Assembly: GCA_036345935.2 (NCBI GenBank)
Contig: JADWOT020000002.1
Coordinates: forward strand, 22,299,108-22,363,107
Reading direction: 5' to 3'
Length of the DNA: 64,000 nt
From: Taenia hydatigena
Taxonomy: Eukaryota > Platyhelminthes > Cestoda > Cyclophyllidea > Taeniidae
The stretch's first letter is position 1. Every line of letters starts with the position of its first letter. The notes beneath the pieces are model-generated. The model saw nothing but the letters and a program-made list of their open reading frames with translations. It made no database searches and was not told the DNA's origin. A program made the position numbers and the translations under genes. Below, one piece after another: positions 12,303 through 22,229 of the stretch.

Positions 12303-13191
12303 TTAACTGTGTGCCCAGTATTTTTTTCCATCACTGTACAGATTGTACCTTGTGGTAACCCTAAACCTCACCACTCTCGTCGTGTAAAGTAGGTTCGGAT
12401 TTAAAAAGACATATATGCCAATTTTAATGAGACATTCCAAATGTAGCACAAAAACACTATAATCGAATGCCGCTTGGAAAATGGCAAATAAGTATGCTGC
12501 GACATCCATAAAGGCATATAATTGTAGAGATGATAAGGGGCAGTAAGCCTCACGAATATATGTGCACATCACTTGCCAATAGTGAAGGTGCAGGAAATAT
12601 TTTTGTCGTCCCTGCACATGGTGCCGCGTAATCCTGCTGCCCTTATAAATTTCAATCCAATTCCAGTGAATGTGCTAACACTTGTACGACATTGAACAAG
12701 GGACTGCAAAGCCTTAGTGTAGAATGAAATAAAGTGCTTAGACTTCTTGGAAATGCCACGTGCACGCCTGCATTGATTGTTACAAGTATTGAGTATGCGC
12801 CACAGTCTGCATGGTTCCAAATCAAATCAGCTACGTTGGAACTGGGTTGGCATAAAAGTTCTTTCCTGCCATTGTGAAAGGTGAGCTTGAATGGGTACAC
12901 GAAGAAAACGTTTATTGCATGGCAAGAAAAATGGACTTGAGAGAGAAACTTCAAGGGTCGTGGACAAAATACAGATTTTGCATCCAGTGTTTTCCAACAG
13001 ATGATTGGGACCGAGGAATTGTAGTAATAGCACTTAGAAAATTGTCCTAGGCATAAAATCAAGTGTTGTATAGTATATTTTGAGGCACGGATACGGTCAT
13101 TATGGGTACGACGCATTATCCAGAAGGCATATTTATTATGAGCAGATAACAGGGTGGCGTCGGATGTTGTTAGAGGTTGTGAGCTTTTCAC
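12303..13191 (-). CDS. Unassigned minus-strand frames, including the longest in the window
   Basis: The minus strand holds a 179-codon frame (12652-13191), the longest here, followed by an overlapping 83-codon frame (12569-12820) and a 104-codon frame (12303-12617). The 179-codon product has a moderately hydrophobic centre with strings such as FKLTFHNGRKELL, is cysteine-containing, and matches no family I recognise. No splice sites joining the three frames were convincing. In random sequence of this size and composition one frame this long is not surprising, so coding status is open. No duplicate exists in the window to test conservation. Confidence 0.22.
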
Positions 13192-15328
13192 AATTTTGCG
13201 CTTTGGCGCCGAAAAGTCCTCCCATAAATAGCTTAAGAAGCAAACATAAATGAAGGTTTAGGTCTTACTACAATGTTGCACCATTCAATTTCACGCAATC
13301 AGCTCTGTTAGCTCCTCTGAAGCTAACTGCTTCGTTCACCTTCCCACTATCGCACAGATGCTGCCTGAGCTTTTCATCCAGCATCACTCTTAATTTGCAG
13401 GCCATTAGGGGAATAATGCAGCCGCTTTAATGGTGGCATTAAGTTTCAACAGTTTCTTGTGCGAATCACTTAGACCTCATCCCAATTGAAAAATGCACCC
13501 ACACAGTCAAATGGAATTGTAACGTGATTTTTATCACTTTACACAACTTGCAATTAGTTTGGTTAATTCTTTTAGGAAAATGTTTCTGAGTGTGCTCGTG
13601 TGATGTGCAAATGCATGGAATTCCTCCGGTGGCACTGCTGATGTACAATGGGTGAGTTTACAGTTATTTGCATAAATGTAAGTAAGCTTATAATCTTCCT
13701 CCTAAATTCACAAATTCTTGAAACCATTATAAGAATTTTCACTCATACGTAAATAAATGTTAGCATTTTCTTTCCCATTCGGGCGAGTAATGTTTTGCCA
13801 ACGGATGCCTTAGGAGCAACTATGTGTATTACGAGTTTCTCAGTCTCACCATTTCAGTTGCAATTTTAATGTCAGTGTGGTCTGCTCCATCCTAGGGCCT
13901 TTTGCCTATTTACCGCCCTTGCTGAATAATTAATTTTCATGAGAGTGCTTTTGTGGGCATTTTGCGAATGCTTGAGTGCAATGCTTACATCGCTCAAGAG
14001 TGACTTTGCAAGTGAGGGAGAGAGACAAGTTAATCTTGGTTATAAACGAAAACGATCGCTCCCCAGAGTCCGAGACATCCTCGTCGCAGTCGCTTAAGCT
14101 TCGCTGCCATAGATCCCTCCTGTGGCTATAATAACGAGGCTCAAAACACCAAACCTTCCCATAGCAAGGATGGAAAAGGGAGAACGAGGGAAGAGAAGAA
14201 CTGCCTACACTGAGTGCCTATGATTAACCAAGTCCTCTGTCAGTACCCTGATTACCATTCTTTTCTTCACAGTCTTCTTGAGACCAGAAGTAGCATCACT
14301 CGTACGATTGATCCTTGGCAAATCCGCCTGATCATGGAATGAACTCTCATGATATGTTACTATATTCCATGTTCGAGAAGCATGATGCTCGGATAAGCTC
14401 GTACAAACAGTTTTTCAATGTCACTGTACCCACCTGAGAGGTCGATCCAAATTTGAGGCAGCATTTTTATTGTTGATACATGAGCATAGCGTGTTTTTCC
14501 AATCGAGCCAAGCACCTTTCACTCTATTATGTTCATGCGAACCATGTTTCATAGTCAAAATGTACTTGGTTTTTTGTTAGAGCGGACCCTCCTGCATTCA
14601 TCGAAATCTAGCCCTTTTGGCAGTAAGTGCTCCTAAGATGGCATTCACTGTGCTTGTATCTGCGTCGTCGGCATTAGATAGGTCGCACATCTTTGAATTA
14701 AAAGGGCGTCCAAGCAACCTAAATACGAAATTGTCTCTTCGAATTTATCATCTTAGAAACTGAATAATTGTATAGCTGCAAATGACTTCCTCGATCTCTA
14801 CTGCAGCTGCGAGCGTAGCACCTTATTATTCCTGAGTAGCTGTCATGCTATAATTTATGATTTCACTTCCTTCTCTCGACTGTTTCCTCCAAAATATAGC
14901 ACTCAAATTCACAACTTCGTGGATTCGATGGGGCGGACTATGAGCACAGCTAATTTTACCATTCACGCAGGCATATTTAGGTCTTAATAAAAACAACCAC
15001 CTGTCATGTTAACAAACCTCAGCTATTGAGGATAGCCATACGGATACCTCCTTTATACTATCCACCAACCTTCTTACTAGGAGATTAAGTATTTGTGAGA
15101 AAGTGCGACATGATGTAGAGGTGAATCTATAAAAATGAGGTACTGGTAAAAGCACTATTTAATCACACTCATTAACGGAATCGTAACTGTCAAGGGGATT
15201 GATGCAGATTTCAAAATGTTTTATTTGTGTTGTTTGAGCGTTATTTAGTGTTCCTTTGGGGTCGAACATTGCTCAACCTGTCTGAGTTGTGAATATCCTG
15301 TCTCAGTCACTAAACAATTCCATCCCCT
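13192..15328. other. Two kilobases without a recognisable gene
   Basis: No frame over 60 codons of note, no repeat partner identified, no clear exon. Confidence 0.55.
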
Positions 15329-16071
15329 TTGCTTAATTGGATTTCGACCTTTTTGATAGCACGGGCTTTAAAATCAAATTTAATATGTTTTAGCACATTA
15401 AACAGCTCTGAGATACTTTGCATAATTTTACATCTACTAAGTGCTCACAAAGCGCATAGTCATACGAATGATACTAAGGGCTCTTCCATCCTCACGTGCG
15501 GCTGCATCACGTGTTATGCTGGCAATCACTACTGTGAGCATTTTCCGCCTCTTATTTGGTCTCGAATTTACTTCTCTACTTTTACTTTTTACCCCTTCCA
15601 AATATCACCCAATTCTACACATCCACGCATTCACAAGTTCGGCTTCGGCAAAAAAGTGTTTTTTTTTTTCACTAATCATGTCAATATATTAGTGTCAGTT
15701 GTCTAGTACTCTTCCGCAAAAATCGCGCACTCGAAGTATAATAGGGTAGCTCAGTAGAAGTAATGGGACACTCATAAAAATAATGACAACCACATGAGGC
15801 ATCCCAGCGGCGCAATAGTCAAATTAAAATAACATAAAATGCGTTCAGGTGGCCACGTTTCAGCATTACGGATTACATCACTTACACCAAATGTAAAGAT
15901 GTGTCATTTCTTGACTCTTACACATAAGCATGAATTTTGCGGACGTTGAGGATGCTACACTTCGATTATTCTAAGATGCTCATCAATGGGCGACCCGCAT
16001 TATATCAAGACGTGCACAAATTATGCCTGGTGACTTCAGCTGCATTAAATGGAACTGCATTCAGGGAAGGT
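15329..16071. other. Short frames and poly-T; no supported gene
   Basis: Two overlapping plus frames (15329-15706 and 15441-15692) run through a T-rich stretch with a T homopolymer near 15659-15670. Composition rather than coding probably explains them. The rest holds nothing recognisable. Confidence 0.4.
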
Positions 16072-16230
16072 TCGTGTAGTACATTGTTTGTTGGAACTAC
16101 CGGTTTCGGTCAAGGACACAGAGGTGGCCGTACTGCCCTAGCTGCGTAGGCTGGCCTGCGGGCCATGCCAGCAGTCTTTTTCCCTCTGCCCAGTGAATAT
16201 ATATGTATTCTACCCTAGCATTCTGCCTTC
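16072..16230 (+). repeat. GC-rich dispersed element R1, copy a
   Basis: About 160 bases, noticeably GC-richer than the surroundings in a 75-base core (16095-16172). The reverse complement of this core appears at 26143-26220 with roughly 85% identity, and weaker similarity extends to both sides, including a tatat tract. The two copies lie just left of the E and F repeats but point in opposite directions, so R1 moved or inverted independently of the E/F duplication. No tRNA-like promoter boxes or tail were seen, so calling it a SINE would be speculation. Confidence 0.65.
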
Positions 16231-16440
16231 TTTTGCCTTCGGGGAGCCTCGGGACGCTACAGTTCGATTGCCTTAGTAACCAGGCAGCAGCGTTTCCAAT
16301 ATACTTTAAATACTAGGACTGATTTGCGGTTCAGATACTCTGGACTGCGGTTGTGGTGCAGTTTTGATTGACACTGTACATAAAGATGCACTTAGGTAAC
16401 CCTTCACATCTTCCAAAAATAAGAGCAGTTAACCCTCCTC

Positions 16441-16509
16441 CAAGATTCTGTGTGTCAGTTGCCCAGCTGGCGGACGCGTACTTGCACCCAAATGTCGGAT
16501 TCTGGTTGT
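16441..16509 (+). repeat. Short dispersed element R2, copy a
   Basis: A block with the core cggacgcgt and aatgtcggattctggtt recurs in the same orientation at 51391-51455, about 32 of 37 bases identical in the core. The surrounding sequences do not match, so this is a dispersed element rather than part of a segmental duplication. Confidence 0.6.
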
Positions 16510-17060
16510 ACCACATGTTGTCGATAGACCCCTCTCTAAAGACTTAATGCAGTCAAGATACCCACTCCAACATTACAGACATTGTAATACAGTGAAAAAG
16601 CATGTCGATAAAGCGGTTTAGAATAAATACTAGTCCAAAATGAAACATAAATTTAAAGATTACTCGGTCAAATAACAAATGCGACAGGCAAAGCGACAAA
16701 AATTTTGTAAAAACAATGCAATACAATCGTACCGAGTGTGGAGGGAGTGCTAGAAAATACCTGGTTCATTTCAACACTAACCGATTCTAAATTTGTTGCC
16801 ATTAAGAACCATTGGGAGCCTGTAAGATTCTGCTTTCAGTTGGTCCTAAATTTTTAAAGGTGACAGCTGGTCTAATGACGAGACGAATTACTATAACTCA
16901 ATAACTTATAAACCAAAAGCAAAGTTTTTATTGAGGTGCAACAAAAAATCAACTAAACAAATTTCTTCAGTTTGAATTTAGCAAAGAAAAATTAATGACT
17001 GTAAAATACCACCACGAAATATTTTGCATAAATCTTGCTACCACATTTTACTACATTACT

Positions 17061-17339
17061 CTATGCTAAATAGTGTGAAAGCTCTTTTACTGCTGTAAAA
17101 TAAACCACTTTGCAACGATACTGAGATCTGGAGTGCCGTGGTTTCATTGATTTGACTTGCCATCTAGCCTGCGCTTTAGTAGCCCACGTTTTCGTGCAGC
17201 CTATGCTGTTGGAAAACTTCTCAAATTTAATGCGTCTATTGGCAGGTGGGTAGACACTTCGGGTCGCTCGTGAGCCAATGTTTACCTGCGCATCACTCGC
17301 TATTACAAATTTGCTCAATACATCCTTCGCAGCTCCCAT
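17061..17339 (-). CDS. Minus-strand cadherin-repeat-like frame in repeat E
   Basis: A 92-codon minus-strand frame that follows the order of a cadherin extracellular repeat: VIASDAQVNIGSRATRSVY (acidic turn after a beta strand), then FEKFSNSIG (core strand with terminal Gly), then SQYRCKVVYFTA (penultimate strand). The corresponding minus-strand reading of F (26524-26700) keeps AQLSIGSRAT and KEFPISIS but then meets stops, so E is the less damaged copy. Calcium-binding residues are not all canonical and no splice chain was established. The opposite strand of other parts of E also looks cadherin-like, so strand assignment stays uncertain. Confidence 0.33.
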   Translation of the reverse strand: MGAAKDVLSKFVIASDAQVNIGSRATRSVYPPANRRIKFEKFSNSIGCTKTWATKAQARWQVKSMKPRHSRSQYRCKVVYFTAVKELSHYLA

Positions 17340-17774
17340 TTCATTAATAAACTACTTTATTAATTATGCTTCGTTTCGTAGGTCCAAATATATTGTTGCT
17401 GCCATTTCCTTCTACAAAAAGTGGAAGAATATTTGAAGCTTATTGAGGACTAGAAGGTGGTACGAATCCAGCCAACAATTATTTGTCGAATATGCCTTGC
17501 ATCATCCACCCGGACCTTCCACCTTTAATATTTCTCAGATTTTCTACATGTCCTGGCCGTCTCAACTACTGAACCTCTCTTTATACGGTTGCATAAGTTA
17601 TGGAGATTGTTGGTCATTATTTGATGTTATTGTTTCGTCGCAACTCAAAGTTCAACCTAGCCTGCAGTGGTGCGTTCCTGAAGAAGAATTCGAGTAAGTT
17701 ATTCACCGGTTTTTCCCTACCATAGTCATTGTTTTCGATGGTCTCGTTTTGAATGGTCATGCCCATTTTGATCG

Positions 17775-17960
17775 ATGCATTTGGGTACTTCTGGTGTAGT
17801 CGAAAGCTTGGGAACTCCCTATCGAGTTGGAATACTCGTTCAAATTGCCGATGGCGATGATCTGGATACGGGCATTGGCGTGCTTATGAGCGGCCATCAC
17901 CACTTCCTCGTGTTGGCAGGGCGGCGCTCATCACTGGTCCGCCCACAGATGCAATTACAG
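17775..17960 (-). pseudogene. Cadherin-like fragment, open on both strands
   Basis: On the minus strand one frame reads ARIQIIAIGNLNEYSNSIG followed by SSQAFDY, like the end of a cadherin repeat (VxIxVxDxNDxxPxI). F has RTQIIAFGNSYIYFNSI and QALDY at the matching place (27109-27303). On the plus strand the same bases read YRVGILVQIADGDDLDTGIG, which also resembles a cadherin start; F keeps YRVKIYVRIAKCDNLGTEI but has stops on that strand. The minus reading survives better in F, so minus is slightly favoured. Confidence 0.3.
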
Positions 17961-18385
17961 TTGTAAGCCGTAAAGAGAAGATGTCCGCTGCTCTGTTAGA
18001 TTTGCCTTCGCTGTCGTCTAGTGAAGGGCGTGAGGATGGTGAGGGCGATAAGCAAACCTCCTTGTCACAGGAAAGCCTTTTAATGCTGACGATGAGCAGC
18101 GTTTGCAACGAGTCGTTTGGGAATAAGGCGGCCATTGAGGCATGGAGCGTGGGAATTTCTGAAACAATTTGCCACATTAGCAGTCTCAACCGAATTTACC
18201 AATTAGTGACCTTTAGTGTGTTCGTGAATAGATTTTTACTGATGTTTATTATCTTCTCTGTTGTATTACTTGCCCTCAGAATAAGTGTGTTGGTGGGGCC
18301 TCAAGTTGGCCAAAGTGTGGTGGTTAATTACCCCGTCTCTCCTGGCGAACTCTGCAGGTGCTCAACTGAGACGCCAAATGAGTAG
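17922..18385 (+). CDS. Unassigned open frame with a hydrophobic segment
   Basis: Following an AG at 17920-17921, the frame stays open to TAG at 18383-18385 (ATG at 17981, 134 codons from there). It is acidic and serine-rich at first (SLSSSEGREDGEGD) and carries a hydrophobic stretch (FLLMFIIFSVVLLALRISVLV, roughly residues 86-106 from the ATG) long enough to cross a membrane. The matching plus-strand frame in F has stops, while minus-strand frames are open in both copies across part of this block (17884-18189 and 28190-28396). So the plus frame may be an accident of composition. If real, it would look like the membrane-and-tail exon of a receptor. Confidence 0.22.
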
Positions 18386-19144
18386 GAGCTTGCGGTGCAC
18401 TTTCGTGCTATCTAATTTTGCTGTCCATTCTAACTTTTAAGCTACTGCTGAAATCTTAAACGGGTAACACAGCTTTGTCACTTGCCTCGGTCATTCTATA
18501 GGGTTGCCGGTGCAGTTTACTTGCGTCACCGTTGCGCATTTTACTTCGCTGGTTTGTTTTCACTTCACGCACCTGAGTGTAAAGAAAGTATTTCATCTGC
18601 ACCATCTATTTCACTGTCTTTATTGGGTTCTGCACTATTGTCCAAATTAAATGTTTTATATAGTCTGGTGCTTGGAGATCTCCACTCTTCCTTTGACTGC
18701 TTTATTAGAGTATATTGCTAAAGCAGTCAACCAGGTGGAACTTGCTCACCTCGCAATCGCCGACTCCGGCTGATATATCCCATTTCCTTAGAATTTACTT
18801 GAAGTGCTAAATCAGCATGTCGTTGTGGTTGCCATAGTTACTCTGCTGGAATCGAAAGTAAGTAGCAGTAGGAGGGTTGCAAGTTAGCTTCGTTGGCACC
18901 GCTGATGTTAGAATTGGATACTAAACTGTTTGTGCTGCTGATGCAGACAAGAGCTTAAGCAGACTCTGGTGTAATTTTGCGCCCTTCGTTTGTATGTGAG
19001 GAAAGAAAATATGTAACAATGTGGTGTCAAATGCCTGCACAATCAAACCTATAAATGCGACACAGTTGTTCCTTTCTTTTCTGACGTTGCTTCCGTTGCT
19101 TTCCATTATCATCCTTTTAGGTTGGTTTTCGCAGCTATCTAACG

Positions 19145-19549
19145 GTGATTTTATTCTGGCTTACAGATGTGAGTTTTATATGTCCTAGTGGCAAAATATT
19201 GCTTACGTGCGGATGTTGCCCTATACGAAACGTATCTCGCGCCTCAATCATTGTTCGACCAAATGAATTGGCATTCATGCTTCCCTTTAGCATCTCCCAA
19301 TTTTCGATCCGCCCATTGGCACTTCAACTCTCACGACTTTCCAAAGTCGATCTGGTATTTTCTATCTCTAGTCGCTTCATAAGACACGAAATGTGTGCAT
19401 TTGGCAGATCTACAGGCGATACCTTCTGCAACCACCAGTTTGGTGTCACCAACAGTCAAACCGAACTGCAGAAAGTATTTAATACCGACTGTAACCTGCT
19501 CGAAGTATATACGCTCCGCACCCTTAGCGTTGCCGACGCAGGGAAGTAA
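19145..19549 (+). CDS. Unassigned 134-codon frame at the end of repeat E
   Basis: Open for 134 codons and ending at a taa following a possible gtaacg donor. A second overlapping frame (19188-19382) also lacks stops. The F counterpart (about 29330-29690) carries stops and an insertion of about 50 bases near 29535, so no coding constraint is evident. No domain recognised. Confidence 0.2.
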   Translation: MILFWLTDVSFICPSGKILLTCGCCPIRNVSRASIIVRPNELAFMLPFSISQFSIRPLALQLSRLSKVDLVFSISSRFIRHEMCAFGRSTGDTFCNHQFGVTNSQTELQKVFNTDCNLLEVYTLRTLSVADAGK

Positions 19550-20540
19550 CGTTGTTGAAAAAAATAGCGCAAGCGGGCTGCTTAGCTTAGACCTTTGGTT
19601 ATAAACCTTTTGAATACTATATACTATCCTTAATTATGCATTTGACCACAACAACTACCTTTGCCGTAGAATAAATCCTACTGAACAAAGGATTTCACCG
19701 TATAGTTCTAACAACTTTGCTGAAAGGTCAAAGATAATGGGTTCTCAACAGGAGCTACTGAAGTGAGTGGGTGTCAGCTAAAATTTATGGCATAATATCA
19801 CAATTACAAGCGACGATGAGGAGCCTTTCTTCGATGCGTGGTTACGTCAATAGATTTGAAGATCCACATATTCCGGTTTGACTAGACTGAACAGACACTC
19901 AACTAGGAACGTACTCGATAGCAATCGGTTAACCCTAGCAAGGAATCGGATTAAATTTGACACCCAAAATTTGGTATTGGCTGTTTTTGTGCCTATAGAT
20001 GTGTTAATAAGAACCCATTTTGTATTAAGGTCATGTACGTACTTGCGAAAATGTTAAACACGTTGCGAAAGCTCAAGTGAGCATGCAAAGCTCATGTCCA
20101 TTATTCTAGGGTACTCGGAGATCACTTGTTTGCCCAATCATTAATGGCCACCACTCTGTTCGGCTTATGCCAGCGATTTCGAGGAAAACAAAACTACTAA
20201 ACTCCAAATTTTTTTCTGTTTCTGTGTTTGCCTCTTGTTTCATACCCATCAACTGATATTTTTATTTAAGGAAAGGCTTGGCATAGGGCAACAAAATTTT
20301 GTTGGCGAAATAAAACATTTGTTCCTTAGGAATCCATCAATCCGTAATTGTGTGCATTTTGTTAAGGAAAAGTGACAACATTAATGTAGTCAACCAATTC
20401 AAGGAACCTCTGCCTTGAATGCGCACCTCAAAACACGCATCGATAGTGCAGTTAATCCTTTGACGTTGATAGCTCCCCTACTGCCAGTCTGGAGTGCAAT
20501 ATCAGCAAGGCAGCCAATCAATTTTCTACAGTCAAACTGA
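19550..20540. other. No gene; upstream region of the 20.6 kb gene
   Basis: A+T-rich sequence with no open frame of note, leading up to the TATA box of the gene starting at 20590. Confidence 0.5.
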
Positions 20541-20544
20541 AAGC

Positions 20545-20552
20545 TATATAAA
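20545..20552 (+). promoter_or_regulatory. TATA box (tatataaa) of the secreted-protein gene
   Basis: A consensus TATA element lies 45 bases before the ATG at 20590. Transcription would be expected to start about 25-30 bases downstream, near 20575, giving a 5' leader of only about 15 bases. The spacing and the signal-peptide exon that follows make this the most convincing promoter in the window. Confidence 0.55.
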
Positions 20553-20589
20553 TGCACTCAATCTGCTTGGCTTGCCATTAAAGGGTACA

Positions 20590-21441
20590 ATGATGCGAAT
20601 TATTGTCGTTCTTGCTTTTGTTGCCTACTTTTCAGGTACATGACCATCACTTCATTTTCATGCTCCTTATTTCTCAACCACATTATAATGCGACTTATAA
20701 AATGCACCTCCACACAAAGTAGGAAATAACATGTTGCAGTAGCCAGCGTGTTTCAAAGTCCAGCAAAGTGGTAAACTAGGAATTCGATTTAAAAACAGGG
20801 TAAGAAGGCTCACTACCATCACAACAAAAGCTTAGATCCAAACAAAAATGCAACCATGCTTGACTACTTAGTTTATTAAGACATGAAACTGATTTATTGT
20901 TCCGAAGGTGTAAGCGCTTCCAGTTTACGTGGATCACGAGTCGTTGCAAAGGCATCAGGACCACCGGATCCCATGAATTTCCGCGTTGATAGTAAATTGG
21001 CAAGTTTTTGCGCAACAGTTTACGTACGCTTCGATTTCAAAGGCATTGTTGAAATGAAACGTCTGCGCGCCTTTTTGCTCACAGTGAAAATATCGAACGA
21101 CTCAAAGGTATTAGATAATGAAGGCTTGTGGAGTGGCGCATCCGCCAACAAGTAAGTGAATAAGCAAGACTGTGCTTATAAACTCTCTCTTCTCAGAACG
21201 CAATCATCACACAAGGCTCGACGATCAGTGATTTGTCAATTGAAGATGACGAGTGTTTCCTTAATAAAACGCAGTTATGGGGCAGTCCCTGTTGTAGGAC
21301 TGTAAGCAAGCTGAATTTCCTTTATCGACGTGCATTAAAATCTATGAGTATCCTGAAGCTTTAACTTGCAGCCACTATTTTTGTTCGCAAGAGCTGAGTG
21401 TTCAATATCAAAATGCAAAACTACTGACCATCTATTCATAG
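20590..21441 (+). CDS. Small secreted protein, four-exon model, 163 residues
   Basis: Exons 20590-20635, 20881-21151, 21197-21301 and 21372-21441 join without a frame break (46, 271, 105 and 70 bases; 163 codons plus stop). Donors are gtacat, gtaagt and gtaagc; acceptors end in ttattaag, cttctcag and acttgcag. Introns are 245, 45 and 70 bases. Exon 1 encodes a signal peptide (MMRIIVVLAFVAYFS), so the product is likely exported. Exon 2 includes FDFKGIVEMKRLRAFLLTVK, which loosely resembles the last strands of a cadherin repeat, and exon 3 SVICQLKMTSV. No firm family assignment. The first ATG of two in tandem was taken as the start. The third exon also reads open in another frame, and exon 4 overlaps a longer alternative frame, so the 3' half is less certain than the first two exons. 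Confidence 0.45.
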
Positions 21442-21563
21442 TCGAATACTTTTATTTACGCATCCGAGCTGATGTGAATGCGACTGTCGCGCCTCACAGG
21501 ACGCCGCGTTTTGTGCAATCTGCTTTGAAGGTAGAAATTAATTTGACTGAATTGCTATCATAG
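21366..21563 (+). pseudogene. Cadherin-junction-like fragment
   Basis: An alternative frame over exon 4 of the preceding model reads FYLRIRADVN, a short loop, then TPRFVQSALKVEINLTE. This is the order seen at a junction between cadherin repeats (strand, DxN, PxF, strand). It resembles the fragment at 7060-7115. Its reading phase does not fit the upstream exons, so either it belongs to a different, broken transcript or the gene model above ends wrongly. Confidence 0.3.
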
Positions 21564-21635
21564 TGGGCAAGTGTACGTAGCGATGTGTATCCCACTTAGT
21601 GCTCAAAAGAACAGCAGTCAAGAAGGAGACCGTAG

Positions 21636-21815
21636 TTGGCATCAGATCTCTACGTTTTGGGGAACGCTGTCATCACTGTGGCCGATGTGAATGCACAAGA
21701 CAGTTTGACAATCTATGAGGAGAAGGGCAATTCAACAATAATCACTTTAATAACCTTCCTTGTGCCGCGCTGCAACTTTCCGCACCCCAATGAAGTTATC
21801 AATTTTCAACTTTAA
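21636..21815 (+). pseudogene. Cadherin-junction-like fragment
   Basis: Reads VITVADVNAQDSLTIYEE and then GNSTIITLITF before a stop at 21813. This is the clearest cadherin-like string in the window: a strand ending in Asp-Val-Asn, a short loop, a second strand, Glu-Glu, and an alternating strand, as between consecutive extracellular repeats. An AG lies just inside (21645). The second Asp of the calcium motif is Ala. The downstream stop and lack of a donor indicate decay or a missed splice site. Directly follows the fragment at 21366-21563 in the order expected of one array. Confidence 0.4.
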
Positions 21816-22149
21816 TATGCCATTGAAATTAGACCTTGAAGTGGGAGGAGTTAAGAGGAAAATGAATCAGATGCAGCTCGAAGTTAATGTGTTTCCATAA
21901 TTTGGAGTTATGTATAACTTCGAGTCTGCGGTAAACCATCTATCCACTATCTCGTTTTAGCATAGGATGTCTTGCTTACTCTTTTCTAGGGCGCCTGTCA
22001 CCATTTTAGTGATCCACTTATTAAATTCGTAATTTCAGCATTCGCTCCATCTTATTTATTAATGCGCCACAAAATTGGCAGTGCAGGATAGACGCTTGTT
22101 GATTATGCTGCATTCCTACTTGCCTGATGAAGCAAACGTGGAAACGTCG

Positions 22150-22225
22150 TATCCTCTCCCACGGTTTGTCAAGGATTGGTGTCATTTAAAGTTGACTTTG
22201 CCGTTCGGGGAGCAAATAGCGAATC
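22150..22225 (+). pseudogene. Paralogue of the 7.6 kb exon fragment
   Basis: Reads FKVDFAVRGANSESV with a gtaagc site at 22223-22228. It aligns with FQLDFAVQGAERDET at 7.6 kb, which has a donor at the same place. A different frame of the same bases starts with RFVKDW, indicating a one-base shift relative to the other copy, so at least one copy is damaged upstream of the core. Confidence 0.35.
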
Positions 22226-22229
22226 AGTA

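Larger units (their letters stand above)
16820..19435 (+). repeat. Old direct repeat E (partner F at 26.3-29.7 kb)
   Basis: Collinear with F over about 2.6 kb at perhaps 70% identity by eye, with many indels. Anchors: tgac-gctggtctaatgac (16861) with tgactggtccgatgac (26306); the gcctgcgcttta block (17168) with gcctacgcttca (26542); the cctcaagttgg and gtggtggtt block (18300) with 28500; the ggcacgaaatat/gacacgaaatgt and tttggcagatct block (19383) with 29630. F is about 0.8 kb longer than E. Confidence 0.7.

Noticed and set aside
17443..17697. Plus-strand 84-codon frame ending at gtaagt as an exon of repeat E
   Set aside because: The donor is good, but the F counterpart has stops and the peptide shows no pattern shared between the copies.
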